A DNA stretch of 50,131 nt from Bacteroidales bacterium UBA2287 (GTDB lineage: Bacteria > Bacteroidota > Bacteroidia > Bacteroidales > Tenuifilaceae), in the NCBI GenBank assembly GCA_002345675.1, contig DDWL01000030.1, forward strand, positions 1 through 50,131, given 5' to 3'. This document shows positions 7,916-16,708 of the stretch, one piece after another (positions within the stretch are counted from its first letter, which is position 1; each line of letters starts with the position of its first letter). The translations under genes and the position numbers were made by a program. The notes under the pieces were generated by a model that worked only from the letters and a program-made list of their open reading frames with translations, was not told the origin of the DNA and made no database searches.

Positions 7916-9343
7916 ATGGGACAATACATTGCAGTAGGCATAATTGCCATAGTAGTTTTCACCTTTATTCTTATTGTTTCGCTACTTAAGCGTTACAAGC
8001 GTTGCCCTTCGGACCGTGTGCTTGTTGTGTACGGCAAGGTAGGCAAAAGTAAAACCGACGAATCGCGTTCGGCAAAGTGTATTCACGGTGGCGCAGCCTT
8101 TATTTGGCCAGTAATTCAGGACTACTCGTTCCTTAACCTTACTCCGCTCTCCATCGAAATTAACCTAACCAACGCCCTTAGTCAGCAGAACATTCGTGTC
8201 GATGTGCCTTCGCGTTTTACCGTTGGTATTTCGACCGAGCCAGGCATTATGGATAATGCCGCTGAGCGTTTACTTGGTCTTGCACAAGACGACATTAGCA
8301 ACTTGGCTAAGGATATTATTTTTGGGCAGCTACGTTTGGTGGTTGCCACCATGGAAATTGAGGAAATTAACAACAACCGCGACAAGTTTCTTGCAGCCGT
8401 TTCGGCAAACGTTGAGGCTGAACTCAAGAAAATAGGATTGAAACTTATTAACGTTAACGTTACCGATATTAACGACGAGTCGGGATACATTGAAGCATTA
8501 GGAAAAGAGGCCGCAGCAAAAGCAATAAACGACGCAAAGAAGAGCGTTGCCGAAAAGAATCGTGACGGTGCTATTGGCGAAGCAAACGCACATCGCGACC
8601 AGCGCGTTCAGGTGTCGAGCGCCGATGCTACGGCGGTTGAAGGTGAAAACATGGCAAAAATTACCATTGCCAACTCCAACGCAAAGCGTCGTGAAAACGA
8701 AGCCGAAGCCGAGCGCTTAGCAGTGGCTGCCGAAAAGGTTACCCGTGCAAAAGCTCTCGAAGAAGCATACTCGGCCGAAATGAAGGCCGAAACCGCCCGT
8801 GCCGAGCGCGAAATGGCAACCCAAAAGGCCGACATTGTTGTACCTGCACAAATTAATAAGGAAAAAGTTGAAATTGACGCCGAAGCCATTGCCGAGCAAA
8901 CCCGTAGGGAAGCACGAGGCGAAGCCGACGCTATTTACATGAAAATGGAAGCCGAAGGAAAGGGTATATACGAAATTCTCACCAAGCAAGCCGAAGGTTT
9001 CGAAAGACTTAACAAAGCTGCTGGAAACTCGCGCGATGCTGTAATGATGATGATTGCCGATAAGCTACCCGAACTTGTTAAAACCCAAGTTGAAGCCGTT
9101 AAAAATCTTAAAATCGATAAGGTTACTGTTTGGGACAATATGGGTTCGGGTAAAGATGGGAAAAGTCCTGCAACTGCCAGTTTCCTATCGGGAATGCTGG
9201 GTGCAATTCCTCCATTCGAAGAACTTTTTAAAATGGCTGGAATGGAACTACCTAATTACCTAAAAGGTAAAACCATTGAGGCTGAAACTCCAAAGAAAAA
9301 GATTAAAAAGGATGCTGAGGATATTGAGCCTGTGAAGGAGTAG
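7916..9343 (+). CDS. Flotillin-like SPFH-domain protein
   Basis: 475 residues. One N-terminal membrane segment (about 4-25), then the SPFH/band-7 domain (about 30-200; VLVVYGKVG, PLSIEINLTNALSQQNIRVDVP, GLKLINVNVTDI), then a long Ala/Glu-rich coiled coil (about 205-375) with the repeated AEA pattern typical of flotillins, and a C-terminal region with ELPNYL. Flotillins form membrane-bound oligomers that organise lipid microdomains. The NfeD-like partner lies just upstream. A clear terminator follows. Confidence 0.93.
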   Translation: MGQYIAVGIIAIVVFTFILIVSLLKRYKRCPSDRVLVVYGKVGKSKTDESRSAKCIHGGAAFIWPVIQDYSFLNLTPLSIEINLTNALSQQNIRVDVPSRFTVGISTEPGIMDNAAERLLGLAQDDISNLAKDIIFGQLRLVVATMEIEEINNNRDKFLAAVSANVEAELKKIGLKLINVNVTDINDESGYIEALGKEAAAKAINDAKKSVAEKNRDGAIGEANAHRDQRVQVSSADATAVEGENMAKITIANSNAKRRENEAEAERLAVAAEKVTRAKALEEAYSAEMKAETARAEREMATQKADIVVPAQINKEKVEIDAEAIAEQTRREARGEADAIYMKMEAEGKGIYEILTKQAEGFERLNKAAGNSRDAVMMMIADKLPELVKTQVEAVKNLKIDKVTVWDNMGSGKDGKSPATASFLSGMLGAIPPFEELFKMAGMELPNYLKGKTIEAETPKKKIKKDAEDIEPVKE

Positions 9344-9355
9344 CATAAGTAGAAC

Positions 9356-9386
9356 AAAAAGGTCGGCAAAAATTGCCGACCTTTTT
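9356..9386 (+). terminator. Rho-independent terminator after flotillin
   Basis: A perfect 14-bp stem, AAAAAGGTCGGCAA (9356-9369) with TTGCCGACCTTTTT (9373-9386), and a three-base loop. Confidence 0.92.
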
Positions 9387-9479
9387 CATTATTATAGTCA
9401 ATTAAATATTTTTATTCGTCTGATTGTTAGAATTATGCTTAATGATTGTCTGCTTAGTTATTATTTTTATTATCATACA

Positions 9480-9522
9480 TTTGCGCCTTTGCTCCCGATA
9501 GTTATCGGGATCTGCGTGAAAC
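9480..9522. repeat. Palindrome TCCCGATAGTTATCGGGA interrupting a TTTGCGCC-type repeat
   Basis: The 18-bp near-palindrome at 9493-9510 sits between TTTGCGCCTTTGC and TGCGTGAA, which joined together would make the intergenic repeat seen intact at 37076 and 46141 in reverse orientation. It looks like an insertion into a repeat. Confidence 0.65.
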
Positions 9523-9557
9523 AAAAATTTACCCAAGCATTTTCATTATAACCCTTT

Positions 9558-11501
9558 TTACTTTTTATCTAAATTGAATATTACCGGGAACGTATAGGCA
9601 ACACGAACAGCTTGACCTCGTTGCTTTCCGGGAGTCCATTTCGGCATATTTTCCACCATTCGAACAACTTCGTTGTCGAGCAAGGGGTCAACGCCTCTTT
9701 CAACTTTTACATCGGAAACGCTACCGTCCCTATTTACAATAAACGAAACAAACACTCTCCCCTGAATACCCTTTTCCCTGGCTTCTTTAGGATACTGTAC
9801 ATTTTTTGCAAAGTATTCTCGAACTTCGGTTATGCCTTCGTACGAAAACTTGGGCATTTCTTCAACAACAACAAAAACGGGGTTCTCTTCATCAACTTCT
9901 TCTTTCATAGCCACTTCCTTACTCTCGCTTTTTGTTATCGGAACAACCTTCTCGTCTACCAGCGTTTTATCATCGCATTCTGCGCTAATCCTAGTCTCTA
10001 AAAAATATAAACCAACCACATAATCTTCATCAATTTTTGTTTCGGAAACCGAAAGATTGTAAGTGGTTGTTTCATCGCATTCATAATCAACATAGCTATA
10101 CCCTTTCGCTTTGTTAACTTTATTAAAAGTAACAAGTTTTGGCTCTTCATATTTTTTACTTTTATGAAGAATTAAACTTTTTTCAACCATGCGCTCCTCA
10201 TGCGCTCCAACTAAATAAAATCTGTAGACTATTCCATTTTTAAGAATAACCGAATAGCCCTTGTTAAAATTATTTGCTGCAAAAAGAAAATCCTTTAAGT
10301 AAGTTTCATTCCCAGCTACTTTCTTAAGCCGAGCAACCATTTTAACAGTTTGCTCCTTTTCCTTTTGATGTTGAAGTGCTAAGTTCTCATTCGGCACAAT
10401 ATCTGCGGGGCTTAAACGTGGGCTACTTATCGTACTAATTTCAGTAAGGGGTTCGTTTTTTGTTTGGGCGAAATCGTTCCCTTCAGATTTTTCGGGCGCA
10501 TCAATTTTTTCTTCAGTTGGTAACAATGCATTGCTTTCAACAATTTCGCTATTACTTAGCAAATTGGCTTCAAAACTGGGTTCAATTTTTGGAATTTCAA
10601 CGTAGCGAAACTCAGTTCGAAACGACATTAGCGCAACAAGAGCTCCAACAATTGGCAGTATGGCTAAGTACCTTACAAGTACTCTTTTGGTCATTTTATT
10701 TTTTGTCATCATGGCAAATCGGTTTTTAATTAGTTTGGCACTAAATGCATTGGCAACCTTTGGCGCTATGGCATTCGAAACGCAGTCGAGTATTAGCTGT
10801 TGGTAAGCATACTTGCTTACTCCGCCACTAACCACTTGTAAATCGGCTAGGTACTCGTGCACTTCACACATATCCTTTTTTAAAAGGTACGCAATTGGGT
10901 TAAACCAATGAATAACTTGAAAGAGTTCGGCCAAAAGAAGGTCGAGCGAATGGAGCTGCTTTACATGCGCAAGTTCGTGCGCTAAAAGCAAACTATTTTC
11001 ACTCCGCAGGTAGTCGCTTTCGGTTAAAACTATAATTCCAAAAAACGAAAAGGTTTGATCCCAGTAATTCGAAACCACAACCTTTACCCCATTTATTTTT
11101 TCAATTCGTGAGTGTTTTGAAAGAGTAACAACAAATTGAACAAGTTGAACAAGCAACCTAAGGAAAAACGCACTGCTTATAAATAGGTATAGGTAAAAAA
11201 TTAAATTGGTTAAGTTTGCTTTACTCCAAAACGCTCCCGAAGGTTCAGCGCCTTCAATTTCAACACTTTCAACATGCATATTTACGTTACTTGCAGCATC
11301 GAGCGCAGGAATTTCGACAGTTTGATAACTGGTAATTGTTAGCAAAGGAAATAGAAGGGAGAAGGCAATAAGAAATAAAAGATAGATGCGATTTGCTGTA
11401 AAAAGTTGATTTTTACGGAACAGTATATAGTATAGCCCGTAGAGAATGGTAAAAACACCACTCGACTTTAGCAAGTAAGCCAGCAAACTATGTATTTCCA
11501 T
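9558..11501 (-). CDS. BlaR1-like M56 metallopeptidase sensor with TonB C-terminal domain
   Basis: 647 residues from MEIHS at 11501, which overlaps the end of blaI by 14 bases; nine extra in-frame residues upstream are less likely. Three membrane segments lie in the first 130 residues, then the zinc peptidase motif HELAH (His175-His179) with a following WFNPIAYLL segment as in BlaR1/MecR1, and another membrane segment near 275-295. The outer part holds a domain at about 393-503 shared with the exported protein at 31853, then a TonB C-terminal domain (about 560-647; GRVFVSFIVNRDGSVSDVKV ... PKWTPGKQ). BlaR1-family sensors cleave or trigger loss of the BlaI repressor; the ligand here is unknown. 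Confidence 0.9.
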   Translation of the reverse strand: MEIHSLLAYLLKSSGVFTILYGLYYILFRKNQLFTANRIYLLFLIAFSLLFPLLTITSYQTVEIPALDAASNVNMHVESVEIEGAEPSGAFWSKANLTNLIFYLYLFISSAFFLRLLVQLVQFVVTLSKHSRIEKINGVKVVVSNYWDQTFSFFGIIVLTESDYLRSENSLLLAHELAHVKQLHSLDLLLAELFQVIHWFNPIAYLLKKDMCEVHEYLADLQVVSGGVSKYAYQQLILDCVSNAIAPKVANAFSAKLIKNRFAMMTKNKMTKRVLVRYLAILPIVGALVALMSFRTEFRYVEIPKIEPSFEANLLSNSEIVESNALLPTEEKIDAPEKSEGNDFAQTKNEPLTEISTISSPRLSPADIVPNENLALQHQKEKEQTVKMVARLKKVAGNETYLKDFLFAANNFNKGYSVILKNGIVYRFYLVGAHEERMVEKSLILHKSKKYEEPKLVTFNKVNKAKGYSYVDYECDETTTYNLSVSETKIDEDYVVGLYFLETRISAECDDKTLVDEKVVPITKSESKEVAMKEEVDEENPVFVVVEEMPKFSYEGITEVREYFAKNVQYPKEAREKGIQGRVFVSFIVNRDGSVSDVKVERGVDPLLDNEVVRMVENMPKWTPGKQRGQAVRVAYTFPVIFNLDKK

Positions 11502-11883
11502 CGCTTTCTCCCTCCTTACGTTTTTCAATTTCCTTTTCGAGCAGCAGCTTCAATTCCTCCAATTCGCTAAGGCTTACATCTCGATCCGAGGCAAAGAACG
11601 AGGCGAAACGCTTAACCGAACTGTTGAAGTGCTTTGTTAGTACATGGCGAAAACTCAATCGTGCATACTCTTTAACCGACACTAACGGGTAGTACTGATG
11701 ATTTTTTCCGTAGGCAGTGTATCCAACCATGCCCTTCTTCTCGAGTATCCGGACCATGGTCGAAACGGTAGTGTACGCTGGCTTGGGCTCAGGAAACTCG
11801 TCGAGAATTTCCTTTACGAAAGCCCTTTCGAGCTTCCACAAATACTCCATTACCTGCTCTTCTGCTTTTGTTAACTCTTTCAT
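11488..11883 (-). CDS. blaI: BlaI/MecI-family transcriptional repressor
   Basis: 131 residues, the normal family length. The start MKELTKAEEQVMEYLWKLE is the family N-terminus; the winged helix continues through PKPAYTTVSTMVRILEKKGMV and a dimerisation helix ends in a charged tail. It is encoded upstream of, and overlaps, the M56 sensor gene, the usual repressor/sensor pairing. In Bacteroidota such pairs control envelope or oxidative stress genes more often than beta-lactamases; no beta-lactamase is in the window. A perfect palindrome overlaps its promoter. Confidence 0.93.
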   Translation of the reverse strand: MKELTKAEEQVMEYLWKLERAFVKEILDEFPEPKPAYTTVSTMVRILEKKGMVGYTAYGKNHQYYPLVSVKEYARLSFRHVLTKHFNSSVKRFASFFASDRDVSLSELEELKLLLEKEIEKRKEGESDGNT

Positions 11884-11887
11884 AGTA

Positions 11888-11922
11888 CAAATATAACTAA
11901 GGTTTTTAGTTACACAACTAAA
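11888..11922 (-). promoter_or_regulatory. Promoter and operator of blaI, apparently leaderless
   Basis: On the minus strand, TTG (11917-11915) lies 19 bases before TATATTTG (11895-11888). The perfect palindrome TTTAGTT-N4-AACTAAA at 11905-11922 overlaps the -33 box and is the likely BlaI operator. The -7 box ends only 5 bases before the blaI ATG at 11883. Confidence 0.75.
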
Positions 11923-12102
11923 TTACATAGTTTTTAATACAAAAAACGCCTATTGCCTATATATCATGTAATTACAAAACCCCAAGAGTCCATTTTTAAA
12001 TTTCTTTCTAAAATAACTTTAAATGTTTTATGGAAAAACATTCCTCCTGCATCATGGTATTACAACCAGACACAAATTTACTAACCTTTAAAACGTAAAA
12101 CC

Positions 12103-12786
12103 ATGAAATCGAAAAATCCGAAAGCCGACCTCGAGAAGAGCAAGTCTCTTTTCTTTCAAATTGGGTTAATTGCAGCCCTATCTCTATCGCTACTGGCGTT
12201 CGAATGGAAAAGCAATGGTAATCTTAACAATTTGAAGCCAAATGGAGATGACCCCGTAATTGAAGTAATTGAACTACCTACACCAATAATCGACAAGGAA
12301 CCTCCTAAACCGATTATTATTCCAAAAATCCCTGAGGTTATAAACATTGTACCCGACGAATATGAACCGAAGGATGAACCAATTATTTGGGAACCAACTG
12401 ATGAAGATTTACCAAGCATCCTTCCATATCGTGACCCTACCGAAGATGTGGAGGATCCCGACGAAGTGGTTCCTTTCGTTAATATCGAAGACAAACCTAC
12501 TTTTATGGGCAAACCTTACAACGAATTTTCGCGCTACATTGGTCGTAACTTAAAGTATCCCAAATTACCTGCACAAAACGGCATTCAAGGAATGGTAGTA
12601 ATTGAGTTTGTTGTCGACACCGACGGATCGGTTACCAAAGTTCGGGTTTTAAAGGGAGTTGACCCCCTGCTCGACCAAGAAGCAGTAAGAGTTGTAAGCT
12701 CATCGCCAAAGTGGGAGCCTGGCCGTCAGCGCAACAAGCCTGCAAGAGTTAGCTTTACCTTCCCAATCTATTTTCGCTTAAGCTAA
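12103..12786 (+). CDS. TonB-like energy-transducer protein
   Basis: 227 residues. A single N-terminal membrane segment (about 18-36) follows a Lys-rich cytoplasmic tip; next comes a Pro/Glu-rich linker (about 50-125), then a TonB C-terminal domain (about 135-227; GMVVIEFVVDTDGSVTKVRV ... PKWEPGRQRNKPARVSFTFPI). That domain is close in sequence to the C-terminus of the BlaR1-like sensor, including GVDPLLDxExVR. It is divergent from blaI, so it may be controlled by the same repressor. The partner receptor is not in the window. Confidence 0.87.
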   Translation: MKSKNPKADLEKSKSLFFQIGLIAALSLSLLAFEWKSNGNLNNLKPNGDDPVIEVIELPTPIIDKEPPKPIIIPKIPEVINIVPDEYEPKDEPIIWEPTDEDLPSILPYRDPTEDVEDPDEVVPFVNIEDKPTFMGKPYNEFSRYIGRNLKYPKLPAQNGIQGMVVIEFVVDTDGSVTKVRVLKGVDPLLDQEAVRVVSSSPKWEPGRQRNKPARVSFTFPIYFRLS

Positions 12787-12810
12787 TCTACCTTGTAATT
12801 ACTAATGGTT

Positions 12811-12846
12811 AAACCCAAGGGCAATATTCCTTGGGTTTCTTTTTTT
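12811..12846 (+). terminator. Rho-independent terminator
   Basis: A 10-bp stem, AAACCCAAGG (12811-12820) with CCTTGGGTTT (12829-12838), and a run of eight T. Confidence 0.9.
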
Positions 12847-12932
12847 GAAATAATTATTGCCTGCTAAGGTTAATTTTATTGAGTTTACCAATAATTAGCT
12901 TTATAGAAACTCAAAAAATAGCAAGATTTTAC

Positions 12933-12940
12933 TATTTTTG
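12933..12940 (+). promoter_or_regulatory. Possible -7 element TATTTTTG
   Basis: Matches TAnnTTTG 17 bases before the next ATG. The -33 box is unclear. Confidence 0.45.
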
Positions 12941-12957
12941 AATCCCAGCAATTTAAA

Positions 12958-14046
12958 ATGAGTAAAAACACCGAACCTATTGCAAGCGAAAATCCCCTTC
13001 AGAAAATGAAGGTTGGCAGAGCGTTATATCCTATTATTATTGGATTAGGCGTTGTTGGGTATATGTTTTACCGAGAATTCGACCCCGAAGCACTAAAAAT
13101 TATACGATTTAACAACTGGAGTTTTTTTTGGCTTGGCATTGCCATTGTCCTTATGGCTTTTAGGGATCTTGGGTACATGGTTAGGCTACGAATTCTTACA
13201 CGAAAAAAATTTTCATGGGTACAATCGTTTCGTGTTATCATGCTTTGGGAGTTTACTTCGGCAATTACACCCTCGGCAATTGGAGGAACAAGCATCGCAA
13301 TTCTTTATGTTAATAAAGAAGGGCTAAGCGTTGGGCGCAGTTCGGCTGTTGTTATGGCCACTTCGTTTCTCGATGAGCTGTACTTTATTATCACATTTCC
13401 GCTACTACTTCTTATAGTAAAATCGAGTGTTCTGTTTGGCATTTCGGGGCACGAAGGCGAAATTAGCTTCTCGAACGAGCTTTTTCTTTTTGCAATTGTA
13501 GGTTACAGCCTAAAGTTAGCTTATGTTTTAGTTATTTCGTATGGCCTTTTTATTAACCCCAGAGGTTTAAAGTGGCTAATACTTATGATTTTCAAACTAC
13601 CATTTCTGCGAAAATGGAAACAAGGTGCAAACAATGCTGGCACCGAAATAATTGAAAGTTCGAAGGATTTTCGCCAAATGCCTTTTGTGTTTTGGCTTAA
13701 AGCCTTTGGCGCCACTGCGCTATCGTGGACTTCGCGCTACTGGGTTGCCAATGCGCTGCTGCTGGCTTTCTTTGCCACAACCGATCAGTTTCTCATTTTT
13801 GCCCGTCAGCTGGTAATGTGGATAATGATGCTTGTTAGTCCAACTCCCGGAGGTAGCGGCTTTGCCGAGTTTGTTTTTGCTCGCTACCTTGGCGAATTTA
13901 TACCTGTTCAACCTGCACTTTTAGGAGCCGTTGCAATTGCCATGGCATTAATTTGGCGTACTGCAACATATTACCCTTACCTTTTCATTGGCGCAATTAT
14001 TTTCCCGCGGTGGATAAAGCGAAATTTCGGTAAACCGAAGCAGTAA
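12958..14046 (+). CDS. Flippase-like integral membrane protein (UPF0104/LPG-synthase TM family)
   Basis: 362 residues with about eight membrane segments. Family marks are the motif following the second segment (AFRDLGYMVRLRILTRKKFSW), WEFTSAITPSAIGGTSIAI and the late MLVSPTPGGSGFAEFVF. This family covers the membrane half of lysyl-phosphatidylglycerol synthases and AglD/YbhN-type flippases; with no synthase domain attached, a lipid-flipping role is the more likely. It appears to be a single-gene unit. Confidence 0.8.
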   Translation: MSKNTEPIASENPLQKMKVGRALYPIIIGLGVVGYMFYREFDPEALKIIRFNNWSFFWLGIAIVLMAFRDLGYMVRLRILTRKKFSWVQSFRVIMLWEFTSAITPSAIGGTSIAILYVNKEGLSVGRSSAVVMATSFLDELYFIITFPLLLLIVKSSVLFGISGHEGEISFSNELFLFAIVGYSLKLAYVLVISYGLFINPRGLKWLILMIFKLPFLRKWKQGANNAGTEIIESSKDFRQMPFVFWLKAFGATALSWTSRYWVANALLLAFFATTDQFLIFARQLVMWIMMLVSPTPGGSGFAEFVFARYLGEFIPVQPALLGAVAIAMALIWRTATYYPYLFIGAIIFPRWIKRNFGKPKQ

Positions 14047-14218
14047 TTACCACTTCGCTCTTACACCAAATTGTGTAATTTTCTCTTAAAACATTAAGGA
14101 AACACTCTTCGGGCTAAAACACTAAACTCATTATGCTCGCGACTATTAAAATTCAACTCTTAAATAGAGGTTGATGAACTTTAATGCAACATGTTCGTAT
14201 AATTCAACTAAAATAAAT

Positions 14219-14226
14219 TATGTTTG
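14219..14226 (+). promoter_or_regulatory. -7 element TATGTTTG before the PLD-fold gene
   Basis: Matches TAnnTTTG and would give a leader of about 47 bases. The 235-base spacer 14047-14281 holds nothing else recognised. Confidence 0.55.
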
Positions 14227-14281
14227 CCCCCCTGCCTTAAAAAAGCAATGGAAATAAATCGAACACTATAAAATTCAAATT

Positions 14282-16528
14282 ATGAAGAAAATTTTTATTC
14301 TTTCGCTTGTACTCTCTGGATTCGCCGCTCTAGTTTCAGCACAAAATACAATACTCGAAGCCCGCGGAATGGCTGTTGGCACTGTTGTAACCTTAAAAGG
14401 ACTAGTAACCAACGGAAGCGAGCTGGGATCGATTCGCTATTTTCAGGATAATACTGCCGGCATTGCTGCCTATGGGTCGTTGGTTAATTCGGTTAACCTA
14501 GGCGACTCGGTTACAATTACTGGCACACTTAAAAATTACTACGGATTGCTTGAACTCGATCCATTATCGAATGTTACTATTCGATCAACAGGAAACAATA
14601 GCCCAGAACCAATTGTACTAACTCCTGCTCAAATTGGAGAAACACACGAAAGCAGGCTCGTTAAAATTAACAATGCAATATTTGCCGATGCTGGCACCCC
14701 TTTTACAGCACCAAAAAAATACACGTTTACTGCCAACGGAGAAACTGGGTATTTGTACGTTAACACGGGGCAAGATCTTGTTGGACAAAATGTTCCCATC
14801 GGGCTAGTAAATATAACAGCCATACTATCGCAACGTACATATACAGGTTCAGGGGGGTACCAAATTTTACCTCGCACCATGGCCGACCTTCAAATGGCAA
14901 GTTCAATTTATTTAAACAGTTCGCTTAACAACACAAACGTAACCCAAAGCGAATTAGATTTTAGCTGGACAACCAATATTGCTGGCACAACCGAAATGTT
15001 TTACGGGCTTTCGCCCGAAACCGTAAGAGAAAACCAATCGGCAGGCACAGGTGGAAGCACTAGCCACACCATTTCGCTATCGAGCCTACCTACAGGCGAT
15101 GTTATTTGGGTTCAGGCTTTTTCGGTTAGCGAAAGCGACACTGCGTTTTCGGGAATTACTCCCTTTGTAACAATTTCAAACTCTACCGGAGACATAAAGG
15201 TTTACTTTAATACGCCCGTTAACCACTCGTATTCAAATGGGGTAAATGCCACTTACCTGTACCAAGCTATCGACGATACACTTATAAAGCACATAAGCAG
15301 AGCTAAGTACACCATCGATTTAGCCATTTACAATTTTAACAACGATGGCATTAGCAATATTAGCAATGCGCTAAATGCAGCAGCAGCACGAGGGGTCGTT
15401 TGTCGAATAATTGGCTGTGGAACATCGGCAAACCTAGGAATTGGCGAACTTACAGGAACAAACATGAACACGCTAATTGGGCCTGGCAGCTCTGGTCGCA
15501 GCGGCTTAATGCATAATAAATTCTTTCTTTTCGACACCGAATCGACCGATGCAAACGACCCAATTGTTTGGACTGGCTCCACAAATCTAACCAGCGGCAA
15601 CATTAATCTCGACGCCAATAACGTAATTATTATTCAGGACCAGAGTTTGGCACGCGCCTATAAAATTGAATTTGAAGAAATGTGGGGTTCAACAAGCAAT
15701 TCGCCTAATGCATCGAAAGCCCGTTTCGGCTCATTCAAAACGAACAACACACCTCACGAATTTATTATAAATGGTAAAAGGGTCGAGAGTTACTTTAGTC
15801 CAACCGACGGGGTTAACTCAAAAATTGTTCAAACAGTTGCCACTTCAAATAACGATTTGAGCATTGCCACCATGCTACTTACCCGCGACGAAATTGCCAG
15901 CGCCATTGCATCGAGCCATGCAAGCGGTAGTGCGACAAATATGCTTACCAATGCTCAGGGAAATAACGGAACAACTGTGAATGCAACCCTGCTTGGTGCA
16001 CTTGGTGTCAGCCATTACGTTTTTTATTCGGGAACGTCGGGGGTAATGCATAACAAGTATATGATTGTTGACCAAGGCGCAGTTGACTCGGATCCCATGG
16101 TTTTTACCGGCTCGCACAACTGGAGCGCTGCTGCCGACAACGATAACGATGAAAATTCGCTAATAATTCACGATGCAACCATAGCCAATATTTACTACCA
16201 AAACTTTGTGCATCTTTTCACTTCGAATAACGGAGTATTAACAGAAATCGAATCTCCAGTAAATTTTAGCAACAACCAATTAGCAGTTTTCCCTAATCCT
16301 GTTAAGGACAACCATTTTACCGTATCGTTCTCCAATTCGGTTAACGAGACTGGAACCATTCAACTTATCGACATTACTGGAAAAGTAGTACATACCAGCT
16401 CTGTTAAAATAAGGAGCGGCGACAATTCCTTTGGTTTCAATATACCAAATTCGAGCAAAGGATTTTACATTCTTCGCATTTCAACTGCAAGCAGAGTGTT
16501 GAACCACAAGGTTCTTGTTGAACAATAA
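14282..16528 (+). CDS. Secreted phospholipase-D-fold protein with type IX secretion signal
   Basis: 748 residues. Signal peptide about 1-20; an OB-fold-like domain (about 25-205); an Ig/fibronectin-like domain (about 210-300); then two phospholipase-D half-sites, His411-x-Lys413-x4-Asp418 followed by WTGSTNLTSGN, and His590-x-Lys592-x4-Asp597 followed by FTGSHNWS. Both HKD motifs are complete, so phosphodiester or nuclease activity is expected; the small-nuclease-like look of GSHNWS suggests DNA or phospholipid as substrate but does not decide. The last 80 residues (VFPNP at 669-673, ending KVLVEQ) are a type IX sorting domain, so the protein should reach the outside. Confidence 0.9.
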   Translation: MKKIFILSLVLSGFAALVSAQNTILEARGMAVGTVVTLKGLVTNGSELGSIRYFQDNTAGIAAYGSLVNSVNLGDSVTITGTLKNYYGLLELDPLSNVTIRSTGNNSPEPIVLTPAQIGETHESRLVKINNAIFADAGTPFTAPKKYTFTANGETGYLYVNTGQDLVGQNVPIGLVNITAILSQRTYTGSGGYQILPRTMADLQMASSIYLNSSLNNTNVTQSELDFSWTTNIAGTTEMFYGLSPETVRENQSAGTGGSTSHTISLSSLPTGDVIWVQAFSVSESDTAFSGITPFVTISNSTGDIKVYFNTPVNHSYSNGVNATYLYQAIDDTLIKHISRAKYTIDLAIYNFNNDGISNISNALNAAAARGVVCRIIGCGTSANLGIGELTGTNMNTLIGPGSSGRSGLMHNKFFLFDTESTDANDPIVWTGSTNLTSGNINLDANNVIIIQDQSLARAYKIEFEEMWGSTSNSPNASKARFGSFKTNNTPHEFIINGKRVESYFSPTDGVNSKIVQTVATSNNDLSIATMLLTRDEIASAIASSHASGSATNMLTNAQGNNGTTVNATLLGALGVSHYVFYSGTSGVMHNKYMIVDQGAVDSDPMVFTGSHNWSAAADNDNDENSLIIHDATIANIYYQNFVHLFTSNNGVLTEIESPVNFSNNQLAVFPNPVKDNHFTVSFSNSVNETGTIQLIDITGKVVHTSSVKIRSGDNSFGFNIPNSSKGFYILRISTASRVLNHKVLVEQ

Positions 16529-16560
16529 AATTGAAGTATTGGTAATTTGAGAAAATGTTT

Positions 16561-16582
16561 GGCGTGAGAAAAACCTCACGCC
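16561..16582 (+). terminator. Hairpin after the PLD-fold gene
   Basis: A perfect 8-bp stem, GGCGTGAG (16561-16568) with CTCACGCC (16575-16582). The T-tract is poor, so it is a weak terminator call. Confidence 0.45.
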
Positions 16583-16654
16583 ATTCTCATAGAATCGAAT
16601 AATTCGTTGGCTATTGAAAACTTGAAACTCTGCCTCTCTTAGTTCAACCCAACA

Positions 16655-16681
16655 TAAAAAAAGGGTTGCAAAGCGCAACCC
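16655..16681 (-). terminator. Rho-independent terminator of purQ
   Basis: Read on the minus strand, GGGTTGC and GCAACCC (16681-16675 and 16669-16663) form a stem followed by eight T. Confidence 0.85.
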
Positions 16682-16708
16682 CTAATATTTTGAACTAACA
16701 CTTAGCAG

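Noticed and set aside
11488..11883. Beta-lactam resistance locus
   Set aside because: BlaI/BlaR1-like genes occur without any beta-lactamase or PBP gene; in this phylum the pair commonly has other roles.
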